A DNA stretch of 64,000 nucleotides from Diprion similis (lineage: Eukaryota; Arthropoda; Insecta; Hymenoptera; Diprionidae). The stretch covers positions 11,105,501 through 11,169,500 of the forward strand of contig NC_060106.1 of NCBI RefSeq assembly GCF_021155765.1. Reading direction: 5' to 3'. Shown piece after piece: positions 10,484-23,447 of this stretch. A program made the position numbers and the translations under genes. The stretch's first letter is position 1, and every line of letters starts with the position of its first letter. The notes under the pieces were generated by a model. It was not told the DNA's origin and ran no database searches. It saw only the letters and a list, made by a program, of their open reading frames with translations.

Positions 10484-13400
10484 TTCCACTGTGGAGAAGA
10501 AGTCCGTCGGAACAGTGGACTGGGAGGTAAGGTCTTCTTCTGCGATACCATTTGTGTTTTTCTCATTTTATAGCTACCGAAGGTTGGCAAAATTAGGTGG
10601 CGTGGCAATAGCGCTGCTGCTAATCTATCGGCATCATTAATAACGTGCATGTTTCCGAATCTGATTCTGAATACGATGAACACGTGATACATGCTAAGAA
10701 CGTGAGCGTACGATTTTTAAACATCTCAACGATAACGTCAACGTTTTTAAATAAGTACCACGAATCTCGTATATGAAATGAATACCTCTGGTGATAAAAG
10801 AAAAATAATCTCAAAGCTAAAGTAGCAGGTTTCGAATAATAACATATGTTCGAATCTGTCGTTAGTTTTTATTACGATCAAGCGACCGTTTGAAGTTGCA
10901 GTAAAATCAGCTGGACATCGCATCCGAAATTAATATTTAGAATCCTTTTTAATCTTAGCATCTTGGATAATTCTTAATTTGCTCCGAGCTTTTCAAGACT
11001 CCATTGTGATCGAATTGGACACTTTATTAAGTAATTATATAAATACTGAAGAAATTTACGGAACTTACTTATCCCTTTCTATCATCTGGACCGTTATGAC
11101 AATTTTTGGGTAGCAAGCCGTTTTTTTACATTTGATTTATATTTTCGAAACGATCTAAATACCGTGAGTCTATTTGAGAATGAAAAATTGCGTCCGTATT
11201 TCTCAGACTTGCAACGAAAATTCGTTCTCCACCTGGGTGGAAACTTTGTTTCGTGGAAGTGACTGGCAGCAAATCATCTCTTTCACGTGTTCCACCAAGT
11301 CCGTCTTAATTCCTCATCGATCTTGTCATCCCATCTTGAGCCTCAGACATGTTATGATACGTCGCATTCTGATATTTACACGTCCCTTACACATCGGACA
11401 ATTCAAACGACCAATTACTGAGAGGGTCCACGGTCCACCGCACGTGGCTGGGAAAGATAACTCCTAATTATTGACGGGCACTTCTGGGTCGGTGTGTCTG
11501 ACGAATGGTCGTATTATCTGAATTTAAAACTTTTCAGTCACCTTTTAATCCTTACTGCTTTACACACGACGGAAGTTAAGTCATAAATTAACTGGAATGT
11601 AGCGTACGTGTGAAATCATACCAAGTAAATGTGTACCGCCAATTAATTTCTTGAATACCAGACGCTAACCAGTTTTGATACCTTGAATCGAATTGCAGAG
11701 TTATTTTCGCTTGAAATTCTTCTGCTCATTGTACAAGAATCTTAATCATAAGTGACATTCGTACTGTTAATTATCCATAAAGTAATTGTTCTTATGTGGT
11801 AATTCCGTATACTACTAACTGTTACTTAAACTAATAAATAACATACTGTGGCAAAATATCTGACCCATATGTGGTTAATTTCCTGTGCTGAAATAAGGAT
11901 TAACCAGCATTAAAATGACAAGATGATACACGGGTTTTTACTTGCAGAAAGTATGCGATCGCGTTTCATACTATTGACAGAAGCATTAAATGACTGCGAC
12001 TTGCTATTCTACCGTTATAGTGTCAGTATTTTGTTGAAAATGATCCAATGCATTGAGGCAGATATTTCCTCTCGGGAATTTGATGCGAACAAATGTATTG
12101 CGGAAACATTGCTACAATATGACTGCAATATTGCACATGGAAACGTAAGGAGTCTAGTACATTCGCGGTGTTTCCATGTACAGCAGCAGGAGCTTATCAA
12201 TGCTGCAACTGATTTCAAAAGTTTTACTTGTTTGAGATAATTTTCAGTGGATTATTTTTGTACCTGCCTTGAAATTCACTATTATTGTGTGATCAACTCT
12301 TGGTCTTCTTGTTAGACCAAGAGAGTTTATCGTTATTACTGCGTCATTCAACTCATGAATGGCACACGTGCATATAACGCTAAATCTGATTTCATCTTCG
12401 AAGGTCTTCGCACCTGCATAATCTTAACATGCATGAGGCAGATAAGATTCTGATTTCTTATTTTGAGACACACGTGACTCACGTGAGACACACATGAATC
12501 TACAGAACGATCATAGCGTAACACCAATACTTTTTTCCTCAGTTATCGACGACAGTAATCGTAATACTACCCAATCGGACACATACATCGACGTATAGTA
12601 TGGACTACGCTTAGACCGGTAGAATATGGCCGGCTTGTAGAAAGAGATAGCAACCGGTAGAGATCAATCTCCGTCTTTTTCTATTCACGAGCGTAGCAAT
12701 ATGATTTAGGGCCCTTAACGATCTGGGCCAACACTCGATTAATTTTTTTGTGACCTGCGACCGGAATGGCTAGGATTTTTTTTTGCAACATATTAATTAT
12801 TGTAAGTTGCAGTATGCAAAAACTTCAAATTTGTACGGAAACTCAATTTTCTGAGTAAACATTGAGGATTAGTTAGGATAAAATAAAAAGTTTTATAATA
12901 CTGGGGCATCGGGGGGGACCTTGTATCTATCAAGTCCCTGGCACGCTTTACGCAGCAATCGACACAGCTAATAAAATTCTTAGAACGAGAGAGCAATTGA
13001 CCTCTACCGCATTCCCTCTTTGTCTAACTCTACGGATACTTTTCGAAGGCCTTTACGTTGGGATCGCGCAGTCCCTACTATATGTCGATGGACACATATA
13101 TTGTGATTGATTAGGGTTCGATGATGGAGATGGTAGATTAAAGGTAAACGTTTTGATGAATCGGGGTTTGAGGTGCACCTGGTATCAGTCAGTTATATGA
13201 TGTAGGTATATTTGAAGGTGTGTACGAAACCTGTTTGATCCCAAATTCATAGATTGCGAAAAAGTGTCTTACGCACTTGTTGGAAACTTCAGTTACAGAT
13301 GTAAATCGTATGACATTGAAAAAATTTCAGTCTGATCAATTGTTGTGCAACAATCCAGAAGTTTGCAATATCATTGCGAATATCGAGTGCTTATGCTCGT

Positions 13401-13755
13401 GATCGCCGGAACAATCAGATCAGAGTCCGTGCATTAAAATTTAAAGCTTAGCTGGAAAAAAAATCCTAGAACAATCTAGTATAGAGACGGTAATGCAGGA
13501 AATTCCGTATCGCGTTTTGTTGTGCTATGAGCTGCGGCATATGACTCGACTTATCGCAGGGAATTTCCGACTGTACCAAAGACTGGGGTTTTGTTAGCTT
13601 CCTTGTCGACGGCTCGAAGGCTTGAATATGCGCGACGCTATACGGCAGGTAACTCCAGGCTCATTCCTATCGGCACTGCCTGTGATGTGAAGCGACGACT
13701 CTTCATCCACGTTTTGGTCGATATATGATTAGGAGTGAAGTGAACAAGGTTTGTA
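10484..13755. other. Intergenic stretch
   Basis: AT-rich unique sequence upstream of the nuclease gene. Its promoter should lie in the first few hundred bases, but I see no clear TATA or initiator that I would defend. Short open frames such as 11923-12240 have no recognisable content. Confidence 0.4.
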
Positions 13756-14228
13756 ATGCCTTCGTGTTCAATTCAGCCACAAAGGATTAAAATGGACAAT
13801 TTTGATGAACAGCTGCAGCTATGCATTAATCACATTACAGATGATACCGATTATGGTAGATTCGCTGTAAAAGAAGTGAAATCCTTCGGTCAATTACGTT
13901 TGAGAATCATCAATTTTATCGTAAAAGACCAGTCTGAAATTCCCATGGTCAGTTGCAACGTTATTAATGTAAACGTCTGAATAGATTTGCTAGAGAGGGA
14001 AACCTGTTGCAACATCACTGGAATGTGTCATCACTGGATCATTGTACATTCTGTAAACAGGATAACGAACGCATCGGATTCCGTATAATTGTCAAAGAGA
14101 TACCAAGGCCTTTTACCGGTATCATAAACAATTTCTGGCGCATACCAGGAATGCAGCGCACTACCATGTATTATACGAATCCACTAGAATTGCAATTCCA
14201 AAGAAATACGGGATGGTGCCAGAACTGA
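13756..14228 (+). other. Two adjacent small open frames of unknown status
   Basis: An ATG-initiated 74-codon frame (13756-13980), with a mixed acidic and hydrophobic composition (FDEQLQLCINHITDDTDYG), is followed by a 73-codon frame at 14007-14228. No splice pair joins them convincingly and neither resembles a family I know. They may be remnants of one older gene or chance frames. Confidence 0.15.
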
Positions 14229-15165
14229 GAAAAAAAACAATACTGATCCAATCGAGATCAATACGCAGTTTAGAATTTCAAAACAGACGTTATAAGTTTT
14301 TATTTTCGTAATACATAAACTGGAATGTCTTGATTTTGTCAGTTTTCGTCAATTACTCAATCAACGACGACCGACAGGTGTACGATATGAATGAATTTTG
14401 CAAACTGAAAAATGTTTGTTATCTGGCAGAAAATGTTTTCCGTCATGACTAGATTTGATTTTCGTTCTTTATTTTTGCTTTCACCAAAAACTGACTAGGT
14501 ACGTTCCTGGGTTGAACCCACGCGCGCCTGCGTAAATATCCAGCACATGGCCACGATGGACAGTCCCTGGTTCACCGCTGGCTGGTTGCGTTCCGCTGCC
14601 CGGCTGATAAGTTTAAGGCTTCACCATGGCCGACGAAAATAACGCAAGTGTTTGACCGGCAAGCAAAGTTATGATCCAGGTTCCAGGCACCTACGGGTCA
14701 TGCATCATACCGCTCCCATTGTCAGCCGATTTACCTCACGCCGAATCAGTGCGCCGTTAATAAAAAGTGAGAGCCTGTGGTGAAATGACGGTCATCTTTC
14801 GTCCGTCATATTGATTCCTGATTCACTATACGCGTATCACAATGAAACGCTCATTCACCGGAAGTAGCCGCCTCCTCGCAGAAGTATCGCCGTTCCAATA
14901 ATTACTCTGGATAATGCTGTTTATCGCTGTTTATTAGTACGTATAATACGTCGTGAATTGTATAATGATTTGTAGACGAACTGCCTGACGTTGGCTCACC
15001 GTCCGTTGGAGCTTCTGGTGTGTGAATAGAATGTGACGCAGGTACCTGCTCCGAACGCCGTAAGAGCCTGCGGCACATCCTGCGCATGACTGTATATCTG
15101 ATATGATTTTTTTCTTTTCTAGAGAACTTAAGGATTGCAAACTGTTTCTACGCAGTGATGTAAGA
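14229..15165. other. Upstream region and 5' UTR of the LicD-like gene
   Basis: A more GC-rich patch (about 14510-14760) lies ahead of the next gene. A pyrimidine-rich acceptor (tttttttcttttctag) ends at 15122, so the first coding exon of the LicD-like gene probably begins at 15123 with a short untranslated part. An upstream non-coding exon is therefore expected, perhaps in the GC-rich patch. Confidence 0.35.
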
Positions 15166-16480
15166 ATGAAGTCTAATTTTCTGGCGTTCAGGGTTGCTGA
15201 TATGGGGCCTTGGTCACGTCGACGATTCCGCATAACGCCTCTACGAATTCTCGCCGCGTTGCTAGTGCTTGGCGTCCTATTCTGGCTGAACCTTGACCGG
15301 CAAGTTGTGCCGCCAGAACCCTGCGCTGTTCCCGAGGAATTCACTGAAAAACTTCACGAACTTGCCCACAGGTACATACATACTACACCAAAGTAAACTC
15401 CGCTTCACTTCCGACGGAGGGAAAAGCCAGTTATCGGATAATTACACTCTACGTATTGTGCGCATTTGTAGCGCCGAGATAAGACTATTTTCCTTCGAGA
15501 TAACGAGAAAATAAGGATACAGGATAAAAGTCACCGACGGTTATCGCTAGCTGGAGTTTACAATTAGCGATTTTCATAGTACGTTGTCGATAGTATTCAG
15601 TTTGTCATAAACACATGCGTCTGAGCATAAAAGAGGAAACGAATTACTGCATGATTTCGTGTGAAACTCCAGCTTCATAAAATGCCCAGATTCTCATTGA
15701 TTTTCGATCAAAAACCGAGTGATATACACATGTTTACTATCTATAGTACATTGTTATACCATTGAAGTCCACTCTTGCTGCGTGTCAAGAGCAACGCAAT
15801 TACCCCTTAACGGCAACTCGTTGACGAGAAATCGATTTTTCTTTCTAAAATTAGGGCGCATTTGGTGCTGGCGAAACATGGCATAGTTCACTTTCTATGC
15901 TTTGGTGGACTCTGGGGTCAGGCAAGGATAGGCCGGGCCCTGCCGTGGGTCCGTAAAGTGGAGTTATGCCTCGTTGACAATCTGCGAGACGACGCGTTAA
16001 TTTCCAAGGCCTTCAGACAGGCTGGACTCGCCGCTACGTATCTTCACGCCGCCGGTATTTACCGAGTCCAGGAACAGGAAGTCGGCGAAGACGCTCCACG
16101 GGTGGAAATAATCGTCTTCGAGGAAGACGTCAAGGTGAGAAACGAACTTCTTTCAGCGTCGCTCCTCGACCGCATAATTTCAGTCTAATCCTTGTGCCTA
16201 ACTCAATTACCTATGCTTAAATTTTCGCGCTCTGCCGCAGGCTCAGATGGTCAGACGAGTCGGATGGACCCGAAGAGTGCTTCCCCCTGACTGTGAACTC
16301 TCTCCGAGCCTGCAGTGCTTCCCGCCACAGCTGGCGATCTCGCCCTTACCGATCAAGCAGTTCGGCAGTCACGTGTTGCCGGTACCACGCGAGGGTATTG
16401 AACTCCAGAAGTACCACTATCCCGACAACTGGTGGCTCGAGGTGAAGCCGATTGATTGTGTCGATCACGAGACCTCGTAG
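15166..16480 (+). CDS. LicD/fukutin-like family protein, type II membrane protein
   Basis: Three exons, 15166-15371, 15855-16134 and 16241-16480, join in phase (CAC AG|G GCG; GTC AAG|GCT CAG) to give 241 residues, or 229 if the second ATG at 15202 is used. Residues about 26-41 are one hydrophobic segment after an arginine-rich stretch, the mark of a Golgi/ER type II protein. The lumenal part contains F-G-G-L-W-G-Q-A-R (85-93) and L-P-W (98-100), the counterpart of the G-x-L-L-G-x-R...I-P-W block of LicD/fukutin nucleotidyltransferase-like proteins. It ends with a strongly patterned R-R-V-G-W...L-P-P...C-F-P-P and P-V-P-R-E-G-I-E...K-Y-H-Y-P-x-N-W-W tail, as I recall in uncharacterised metazoan members (nematode W02B3.4-like). 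The family transfers phospho-sugar alcohols to glycans. The acidic metal-binding pair normally after P-W is not seen, so activity is uncertain. Confidence 0.75.
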
Positions 16481-16785
16481 TACACACGTGCGATTTAATC
16501 ACGGATAAGAAAAAAATTATAGAACTGAGTCATGAATCTTTCAAGCTTTAGATTTTCGAGATTGCTAAGAGTATCAAGTGCCATCCTTGTTCTCTCAGTG
16601 CTAGCTTTGTTCTGAATAATCATTGCCTAACTCAGAAGTATGAGAGTAGAAAGATCGCTAATAACGTGGACATGAACAGAAATTTGAACAAGCAGTAATT
16701 GCCTTCGGTTTTTAGTTACACGAATCAACCAAAAAACTTGAGTCTAATTTTGTACAGTACTTTCTTCAAGGTTGTTCCTACTACG

Positions 16786-16791
16786 AATAAA
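16786..16791 (+). terminator. Polyadenylation signal AATAAA
   Basis: AATAAA about 305 nt after the LicD-like stop codon, the first canonical hexamer downstream on this strand. Confidence 0.35.
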
Positions 16792-18042
16792 TTATGCAGA
16801 TAGTGGTCCATGCTTGAAATTAGTTAATAATAAAATTGTCTGTGCTATAAGGACTGTTGGAGCGAGTTGACGACTAGCGTTGAAGCGTTCCATACCTAAA
16901 CAGAAGACTTTTCTTCCATGATTACGATATATGATAGTGCATGTAAAATTTTAGAACGCAATCAGCGTTTCTGTACAGTTATCAAGTACCTAAAGCACTG
17001 AAATAAATACTTTCTTTTAGAAAATCGCGTGAAAACTACAGACGCACCACTCTTTAGTATCATTAAGTTTTAGTGTAAAAATTCGCTTACCACGGATATT
17101 AATGCTTATTAAAGTAACAATGATCAACCAGATTGACTTCAAGACCACAGTCTTATAACTATATATAGAAAATATTTGTCAATTTGTACGATATTATTAA
17201 TAAAAAATATATTCAGTGACCCCCGTCGCCTCCAGATTGATTTGTGATACTAAACCTTAAACGATTGTACTTATATATGCACGCCTAGTACAAAAACTGC
17301 GGTTTTGAGAAATACTCCTGGCAACACACATTCGTAAGAACAGTTTTCAAGTCTTCCCAGAATACTACCTGCAGTTGACACTAAGCAAAACCAGGATTTG
17401 TTACTGCACGAGAAATTCGAGAAGATTATAATCGCTTTGTGAATGCTAGATATATTCCTGGATCTGCTTCGATGAATTAAACTTGACCCAAAAACACTTT
17501 TTTCACATCTGAAAGTTCATAGACTTCCCGATATATTCCGCCCCTTGGGGACTTCAAGACATCGTCGATGAAGAAATGAAAACGAATGTGCTTTGTTTCC
17601 GCTTTACGAATCCGGCCTAATAGTAGCTGTTTGGTTCAATTTCACTGCTCAGTGAGTTGTTCTCCGCGAAAGGAAAGCCGGCAATTCCTGGGGCATCGAT
17701 TAGGCCTTCGAGAGAGCAGAAAGCAGCAGGCTTCGAAAAATAATGACGGATACACCCGAACGACATGAAGCGAATCTAAACGGACTGGATCAGCCGAAGC
17801 GAGGAACGTGTTTTTTCGCAAACGGTCGTTAAAGTAAGGCTGCTGCTGTTGCACCTGCGACATAGGTCTCGTCATTGTTACACATTTGGTTGGACATGAG
17901 CAATTGTTATTTTCTCTGGCGGTCATTGCAGCATGTGGAAGGGACGGCCCAGTTTACTTGAGATCTCGAAATGATTATAGACCGAGCATTTGTTCGTTTC
18001 AAACGAGTAGCCACGAAGTCGCGTCGTCATATCGCACTTGGA

Positions 18043-18062
18043 AATATATATATATATATATA
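18043..18062. repeat. (AT)n microsatellite
   Basis: Uninterrupted AT dinucleotide run of about 20 bp, followed by a further ATA-rich stretch. Confidence 0.9.
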
Positions 18063-20271
18063 AATATACATGTATATTTTTTTACCAGCATAGCAAGATG
18101 GCAAGAGCTAAAGATTTCGATAAGAAATGTCAGTTTTTGCTGAATGCCATTAGAAGAAGATGTTGCAGAAAAATGAGCACGCGAAAAAGAAGACTTGTCT
18201 ACGCGTTTGAAAAACGGCGGCTCACATGACGCATGAGACAGTTATCGCCAGATCCGCAACGTAATGTTAACAATTTTTTGATGTGCAAGATATGTCGATA
18301 CGTGAACATTAGCCTCAATATTTTCTGACCTGGATCGAAAGCGGAATATACAACTATGTGTACCGAAACAATTGGCTTGTATATTTTTAAGAACGGAAGC
18401 CGTAAAGTGGTATTCGGTGAAGACAGAAATTTTCAACCCAACCAGGATTCTCGACCCGATTCGTGAGCCAAATGGAAGCATGGTGCAATTATTTTGTCAA
18501 AACTACACTAAACCACGGTTTTAAAGCCCCTGAAGAGCCTCGAGGTTCTGTAAGATATTTGGTAGCATGTTAAACCGTTCGGTACACCATTAATCAGTCA
18601 TTATCATCGAAATCACAGAAATCACTTGGCCTGTACTATCACTCGTCGGTGATCCGAAATCGAAGGCCTTCTATTCAGCATGGGAATAGACGGAAAATCA
18701 TAATCGTAATCTTCGACGCCAAAAGATTTGGATTTCCGTCTGTCAGAACGTTTCCAGAGCTCTCAATTCCTCCCTTATATAGTCTGTATCAGGGCGAGTA
18801 AGCCCTGACATTTCCACAATAGACGTGCTTCCGACGGGATTGCCTAGAAACGTTTTGTCGCCGGACCTGCATTGTGCAAGTGACATCTGTGTCCTGGCCG
18901 TCCCCCAATGTCTACACCGAACAGATTGACCAACGTTTATTTGCTAAAACCTACAAAGTTCTTGAAAATTTTTGAGAACCAAAAAGTACTTCGACTCGTT
19001 AATTACACCTAGTCAGTGAATTTGGAATAACATTTGATTTTCGTGGAGATGACTGACCGAGATTAACCGAGAATTTATCTGAACTCAACTATTCATCTAG
19101 ATAAATAAAAAGAGGATGAGTGAAAATTTTAACACAAAGCTGGCGTTATTTTGACTACCAGCAGCGACTCCAGGCTGGGCAGCAGGATTCCCAAAAGGCG
19201 GCTGTGGGAAAGGTTACGATTTACATAGCTAAGCTGTGCACGGTGTCAGTACATAATTAGTATCCCAGCTGAAGACAGAGGCTGTAAATTACCGCCAAGG
19301 ATTTCACATTTTCATATATTCAGTACCACGCTCCTGGCAGTGTCACGCGGCACACTTCCAGGCTTTATTTATACTGATGAAAACAGAGCGTTTGTATATC
19401 CTACCTGGGAGAAAATCGATCGAACAGCTTCTGTGGACGACAGGTAAAGATAATCCACGCCGCAGATACAGATGGAGCCAGCTTCGTTTTGGACGGTTGC
19501 AGAACGTTGCGTTTAGAAATAACGTGCAATCTGCGACGAATCACATCATTTTTCGCACACTTCGTTGAACGGCTTATCAATTTAGCCTCTTTCGGATTTT
19601 CTGGCTACTTGGTGGGGTAGCAATTTCAACATGTACCTAATATTAAATGATGACAATACTTCGCGTTGTACTGTGTGCATAAAAAATGAGAAACTGTTAA
19701 TATTATTCGATATTTCTTTTTGCTCTACTATAAAGACCCAATTTTCGAGATTGATCCGAGAAGCGTGTGAATTCTAGCAAAAGGAACGAATTAATATATC
19801 CGCAATGGTTTATCATCGAGTCTATCTGTGACTAGTGTTTCAGCATTTGGATATTTTCTTACCTCTTTACTTAGCAACATGAGTAAGGCCGCATGGAATG
19901 AAGGATGTATAACGACTCGAAATCGAGGACGCTAAATGCATTGCACATCTACTCGGGTGAATAGAAGAAGTCCATGGGCGATTTGGCACGTTCCTGTCGT
20001 CACAGCAACGACGGCATCTCATATACCAAAGTTTCCGGCGCTGTTGGGTCGAATCTGTTACAGAACCGAATGAACCTTAGGCCGCTCATTTCCATAACAA
20101 TGCGTTTATTTCGGTGCACGGTGAGCCAGAGCTAGGGTACCAAAGCGGTACCATCCGCTAGTCACGAAAGCACAAAGGTACAAAGAAATCCCGCGACGTA
20201 GATCGATACTCGATTACCGGTTGTGCCATTATCAGTTCGTATCAATATCTGCCTGAGAGAGCTCGCGCACG

Positions 20272-20318
20272 CTCGAGGCTTCCAAGTTTGAAAACTTGAA
20301 AAGTTCCAAAGCCTCGAG
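20272..20318. repeat. Inverted repeat with nested palindrome
   Basis: ctcgaggctt at 20272-20281 pairs perfectly with aagcctcgag at 20309-20318. Inside lies a second palindrome, caagttt-ga-aaacttg at 20283-20298. The arms are short, so this is a potential cruciform rather than a transposon end. Confidence 0.6.
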
Positions 20319-21219
20319 GTCGACGGCGAACAGACCTCCTCCCCCGTGGCTTTCATCGTGCCAATATTCTAGCACCAGTCTTTTTCTGCGTGATTCTAAT
20401 ACGAATATTGCCGAAATCCAAAGCTGGCGAAGCTCGTGCTTAACGACAGTCAAACTCGGATCTGATAGTCATAAGCAATGGCCGCTCATTATATCGTTTT
20501 ATACAAGATGAAGCTCGAAGCCGGAAGAAATTCAGAGCAGGATTTTGCAATAAGGTCGCGAATGGGCGACCAAGGAAGGGTGAAATACCCCACGAAATAT
20601 CCATCGTTTGATCTTTGCCAATTTCGAGCGCCCAACTTCCCGCAATCATTATCGTCAGTCTCGCTCTTATCGCCCCCGCGAACTAGTCACCCGGATATTC
20701 AAGGGTAGCGCGAGGGTACAAAACTCGTCTTATCTCCTCTTCGCTAATGTCAGCCTCTTTGCGATTCTGCTCATATCTGATGCTCGTTGGTCTTTACATA
20801 TTTTCTTATTCTGTAAGCCTCCGCGCTTCTACCGCAAGCAAATTACTACGAGGTGTTCGATCTACTTTCGGCAATGGTAGTTAATGAAAAAAGATTCGTT
20901 CTTATGCGGTGATTTTTTTTTATCGAAAACTATAATCGTTCCTAGAACGCACGTATTATATAATATGGAATAACTGTGAAAGAAATGTTTATTCCAGAAT
21001 TACATCCATATTATTCTATGCACGGATAGAAAAAAAATGCAGTGGAATGTACAAACCTCATTTTTCATTGGAATTCTGTCGCATCTTTTTTGCTCCAAAT
21101 TAATCATGCTAAGGATTTCTCACGTGACTTTAATTTATAGGTATATTTCAATTAGAGAAAAAAATCCAACGACGCATTAATTTTACTGAAAAAATGTGTC
21201 ACGGATTAGTAGATCAGCT

Positions 21220-21500
21220 TTAAGGGGATACTTTGGTGAAAGTTTAACGGTTTTTTTGTTCTTGACTGATAAAAAAAAAGTTGTAAAAGAAAATCTTTCC
21301 ACCAGTTGTTAGATTATGGAAGTATAAGTTTTTAAGAAAATTTCAATGATCGAACGATTTTCTGTAATAAAATGTGTGCGCAAGGAACTTTTCGAAGGAG
21401 ATTCACTCAACCACTGCCATAATCTAAAAATTGTTGAAGGGATTTTCTTATTTGCAATTTTCAATCGATAATAAAAAATTTCACTGAAATCTCCCTTTAA
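21220..21500. mobile_element. MITE-like foldback element with TTAA target duplication
   Basis: TTAA at 21220-21223 and again at 21497-21500 bracket an imperfect inverted repeat. The ends read ggggatactttggtgaaa on the left and, reverse-complemented, agggagatttcagtgaaa on the right. The arms continue inward with matching blocks: ttgtaaaagaaaatctttcc with its counterpart at about 21435-21460, and ttagattatgg at 21310-21319 against ccataatctaa at 21417-21427. Arms are roughly 80-100 bp with a loop of about 97 bp. There is no coding capacity. A TTAA duplication is what piggyBac-type transposases leave, so this is probably a non-autonomous element of that kind. The family is inferred and no second copy is seen here. 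Confidence 0.65.
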
Positions 21501-23447
21501 ACTAAATAACCTGAAACATTACGACGGCCATAAATTGTACACTTCAAAGAAATCGTTGTCTTAATTTTTTTCCGCCATGTATGTAACAGCCACGTTTCAG
21601 TGAAGTAAAAGATGATGTCCACGTACATACAATTGGCAGAGCTGAGGCACCGGCGTGGTGGGGATGCATATAAAGAAAGGCTTTCTAAGCGATGGACCAT
21701 CATTATAATCTCCAACGGCCTGCACGGAGTCTACAATTGTTCTAACTAGGTCCAAAGAAACTGGGGCAAAATATTTTAATTGCGCATGGTTTGTTGGGCC
21801 CAATTATAAGATAGTGAAAATATAATAAATAAATAAAACTTTTGAAGTGAGGTAAAGTCCGTGTAGTACCGTACAAACGGTGTTAACCGCGTGGTTAACA
21901 GCTCGTTTGAAAATGCCGAGTTGTTCGAAAAATATACGGTAAAATTTGCTTAAAGGAATAAGATATATAGATATACGTGTACAAACGATAAAAAAAGGTA
22001 AACGTAAGTTAAAATTTCTAACATAAAAAACGTCAGAGTTTGTAATTTCGTCAGTGATTCGTGTTCTGGTGTCAGTTAATTAAAAATGTAAATACTTCTC
22101 GGACTTGTTGATATTACAGTAATAATAATAATAATAACAATCATTCCTGCAAAGAGTTACGATGGGAAAAAGAGGCCGTACCGTGAATCTCGGTACATAA
22201 AGGAGCTGAATTGTCATCACGACTATATTGATGTGTGACGAACACGCACGTCAGACATGAACGCGTGTGTGAGTAACAGTTCGCCGTTCGGCTTTCAGCG
22301 CCAATTTTACTAATTCTGATCCAATTGACTCTGTCTCGCGTGACAATGCTTTCAAAGGCTGGGGTAAATATTGCATCGGAAATATGAGAAATTTCTGTAT
22401 TTCTTTTGAAATATGTTTCACGAAGTCGAACGAGTATTCGTCAGAATATTCAGCTTCATGTATGGTTAACGTCATTATTACAACAATTCTTACCTAAAAA
22501 ACATGTAAAGTTGTTGGCATCACCTAATACTTTCAGTTTAAAAAATTTAAGTTGAACTTTTCTCGCTCAACGCGATATATTCTTGATTTGGTTCTTCGTC
22601 AGGGCAAAAGGCAGCTTTTCATTGAGCAATATCAATTACCAAAAGAAAGGATTGGAAACTCATGTTTCTCGCGGCATCGTAGCATTGTGGAAAATCGTAT
22701 TTTACTTACCAACGGTAGAAAAAAAATGTGTGAAAAATTTTCCTCGTATTTATTCAACCGCTAGTTTATTGCTTAAATTTCTCCCAGAACTCTGTAATAA
22801 CTCCTTTACGGTTCTATCCACTGCATAAGTAACGTGAGTACTTTGCATGAGAATACAGAGACGAGTAAAGCGCACTCGCGCTTTGATGAATGAGAGTCGT
22901 AAAAGCAAACGTTTATTCGAGTATGAATAACAGAGGTGTATACGCGGAAGTTGATCACATAACTTTTTATAACTAATCACTTATACACTGTGCAGCTGGT
23001 GTGACCCACTTGCAATTAATATTTTTAAACGAAGACACAGCTGGCGGAAAATTTGAACGCTACGGTCACCTCCATTTTTAAAAGTTCAATTCATAGAAAA
23101 ACTTTCCGTATTTCCGTTCAACTTGAAACTCGGAAAAAATGGAGAATTTGAAATCGAAAAGAAACGATCCGACAATTTTCACAGCTGCCGTTTGTCACTG
23201 ATTAAATATCCTAAGAAGTTTAACGGGATCATGTATGACTCTTGACCTCGCAGCAGAGTGTCGTGCTTGTCTCGAGATTCTAACTCTGAAGCATGGAAAG
23301 AGCGCCTGAAACTCAAGTTATAATTTATGTTCCTTATTTACCCAGTAAATAACAGTAAACTCCTTCCGTGCCGTGCCGCGGTAAACGCGCGGTAGGTAAT
23401 TTCACAAGATAGAGATGGTATAAAAAAATTCGTCCACATGTTCACAG
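21501..23447. other. Intergenic stretch upstream of the secreted-protein gene
   Basis: No supported gene. The first coding exon and the promoter of the downstream secreted-protein gene should lie at its right end. One possible start is the ATG at 23327 with a donor after 23344 (CCA|gtaaat), which would add six residues in phase, but other choices are possible. Confidence 0.35.
22120..22138. repeat. (TAA)n microsatellite
   Basis: About six TAA units. Confidence 0.85.

Larger units (their letters stand above)
16792..21219. other. Intergenic stretch with short repeats
   Basis: No supported gene. Contains an (AT)n tract at 18043-18062 and an interrupted inverted repeat at 20272-20318. Overlapping open frames at 20160-20450 on both strands reflect a GC-richer patch and lack a recognisable product. 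Confidence 0.45.

Noticed and set aside
14934-15344. 136-codon minus-strand frame
   Set aside because: Overlaps the first coding exon of the LicD-like gene on the other strand; low-complexity Arg/Ser composition and no domain.
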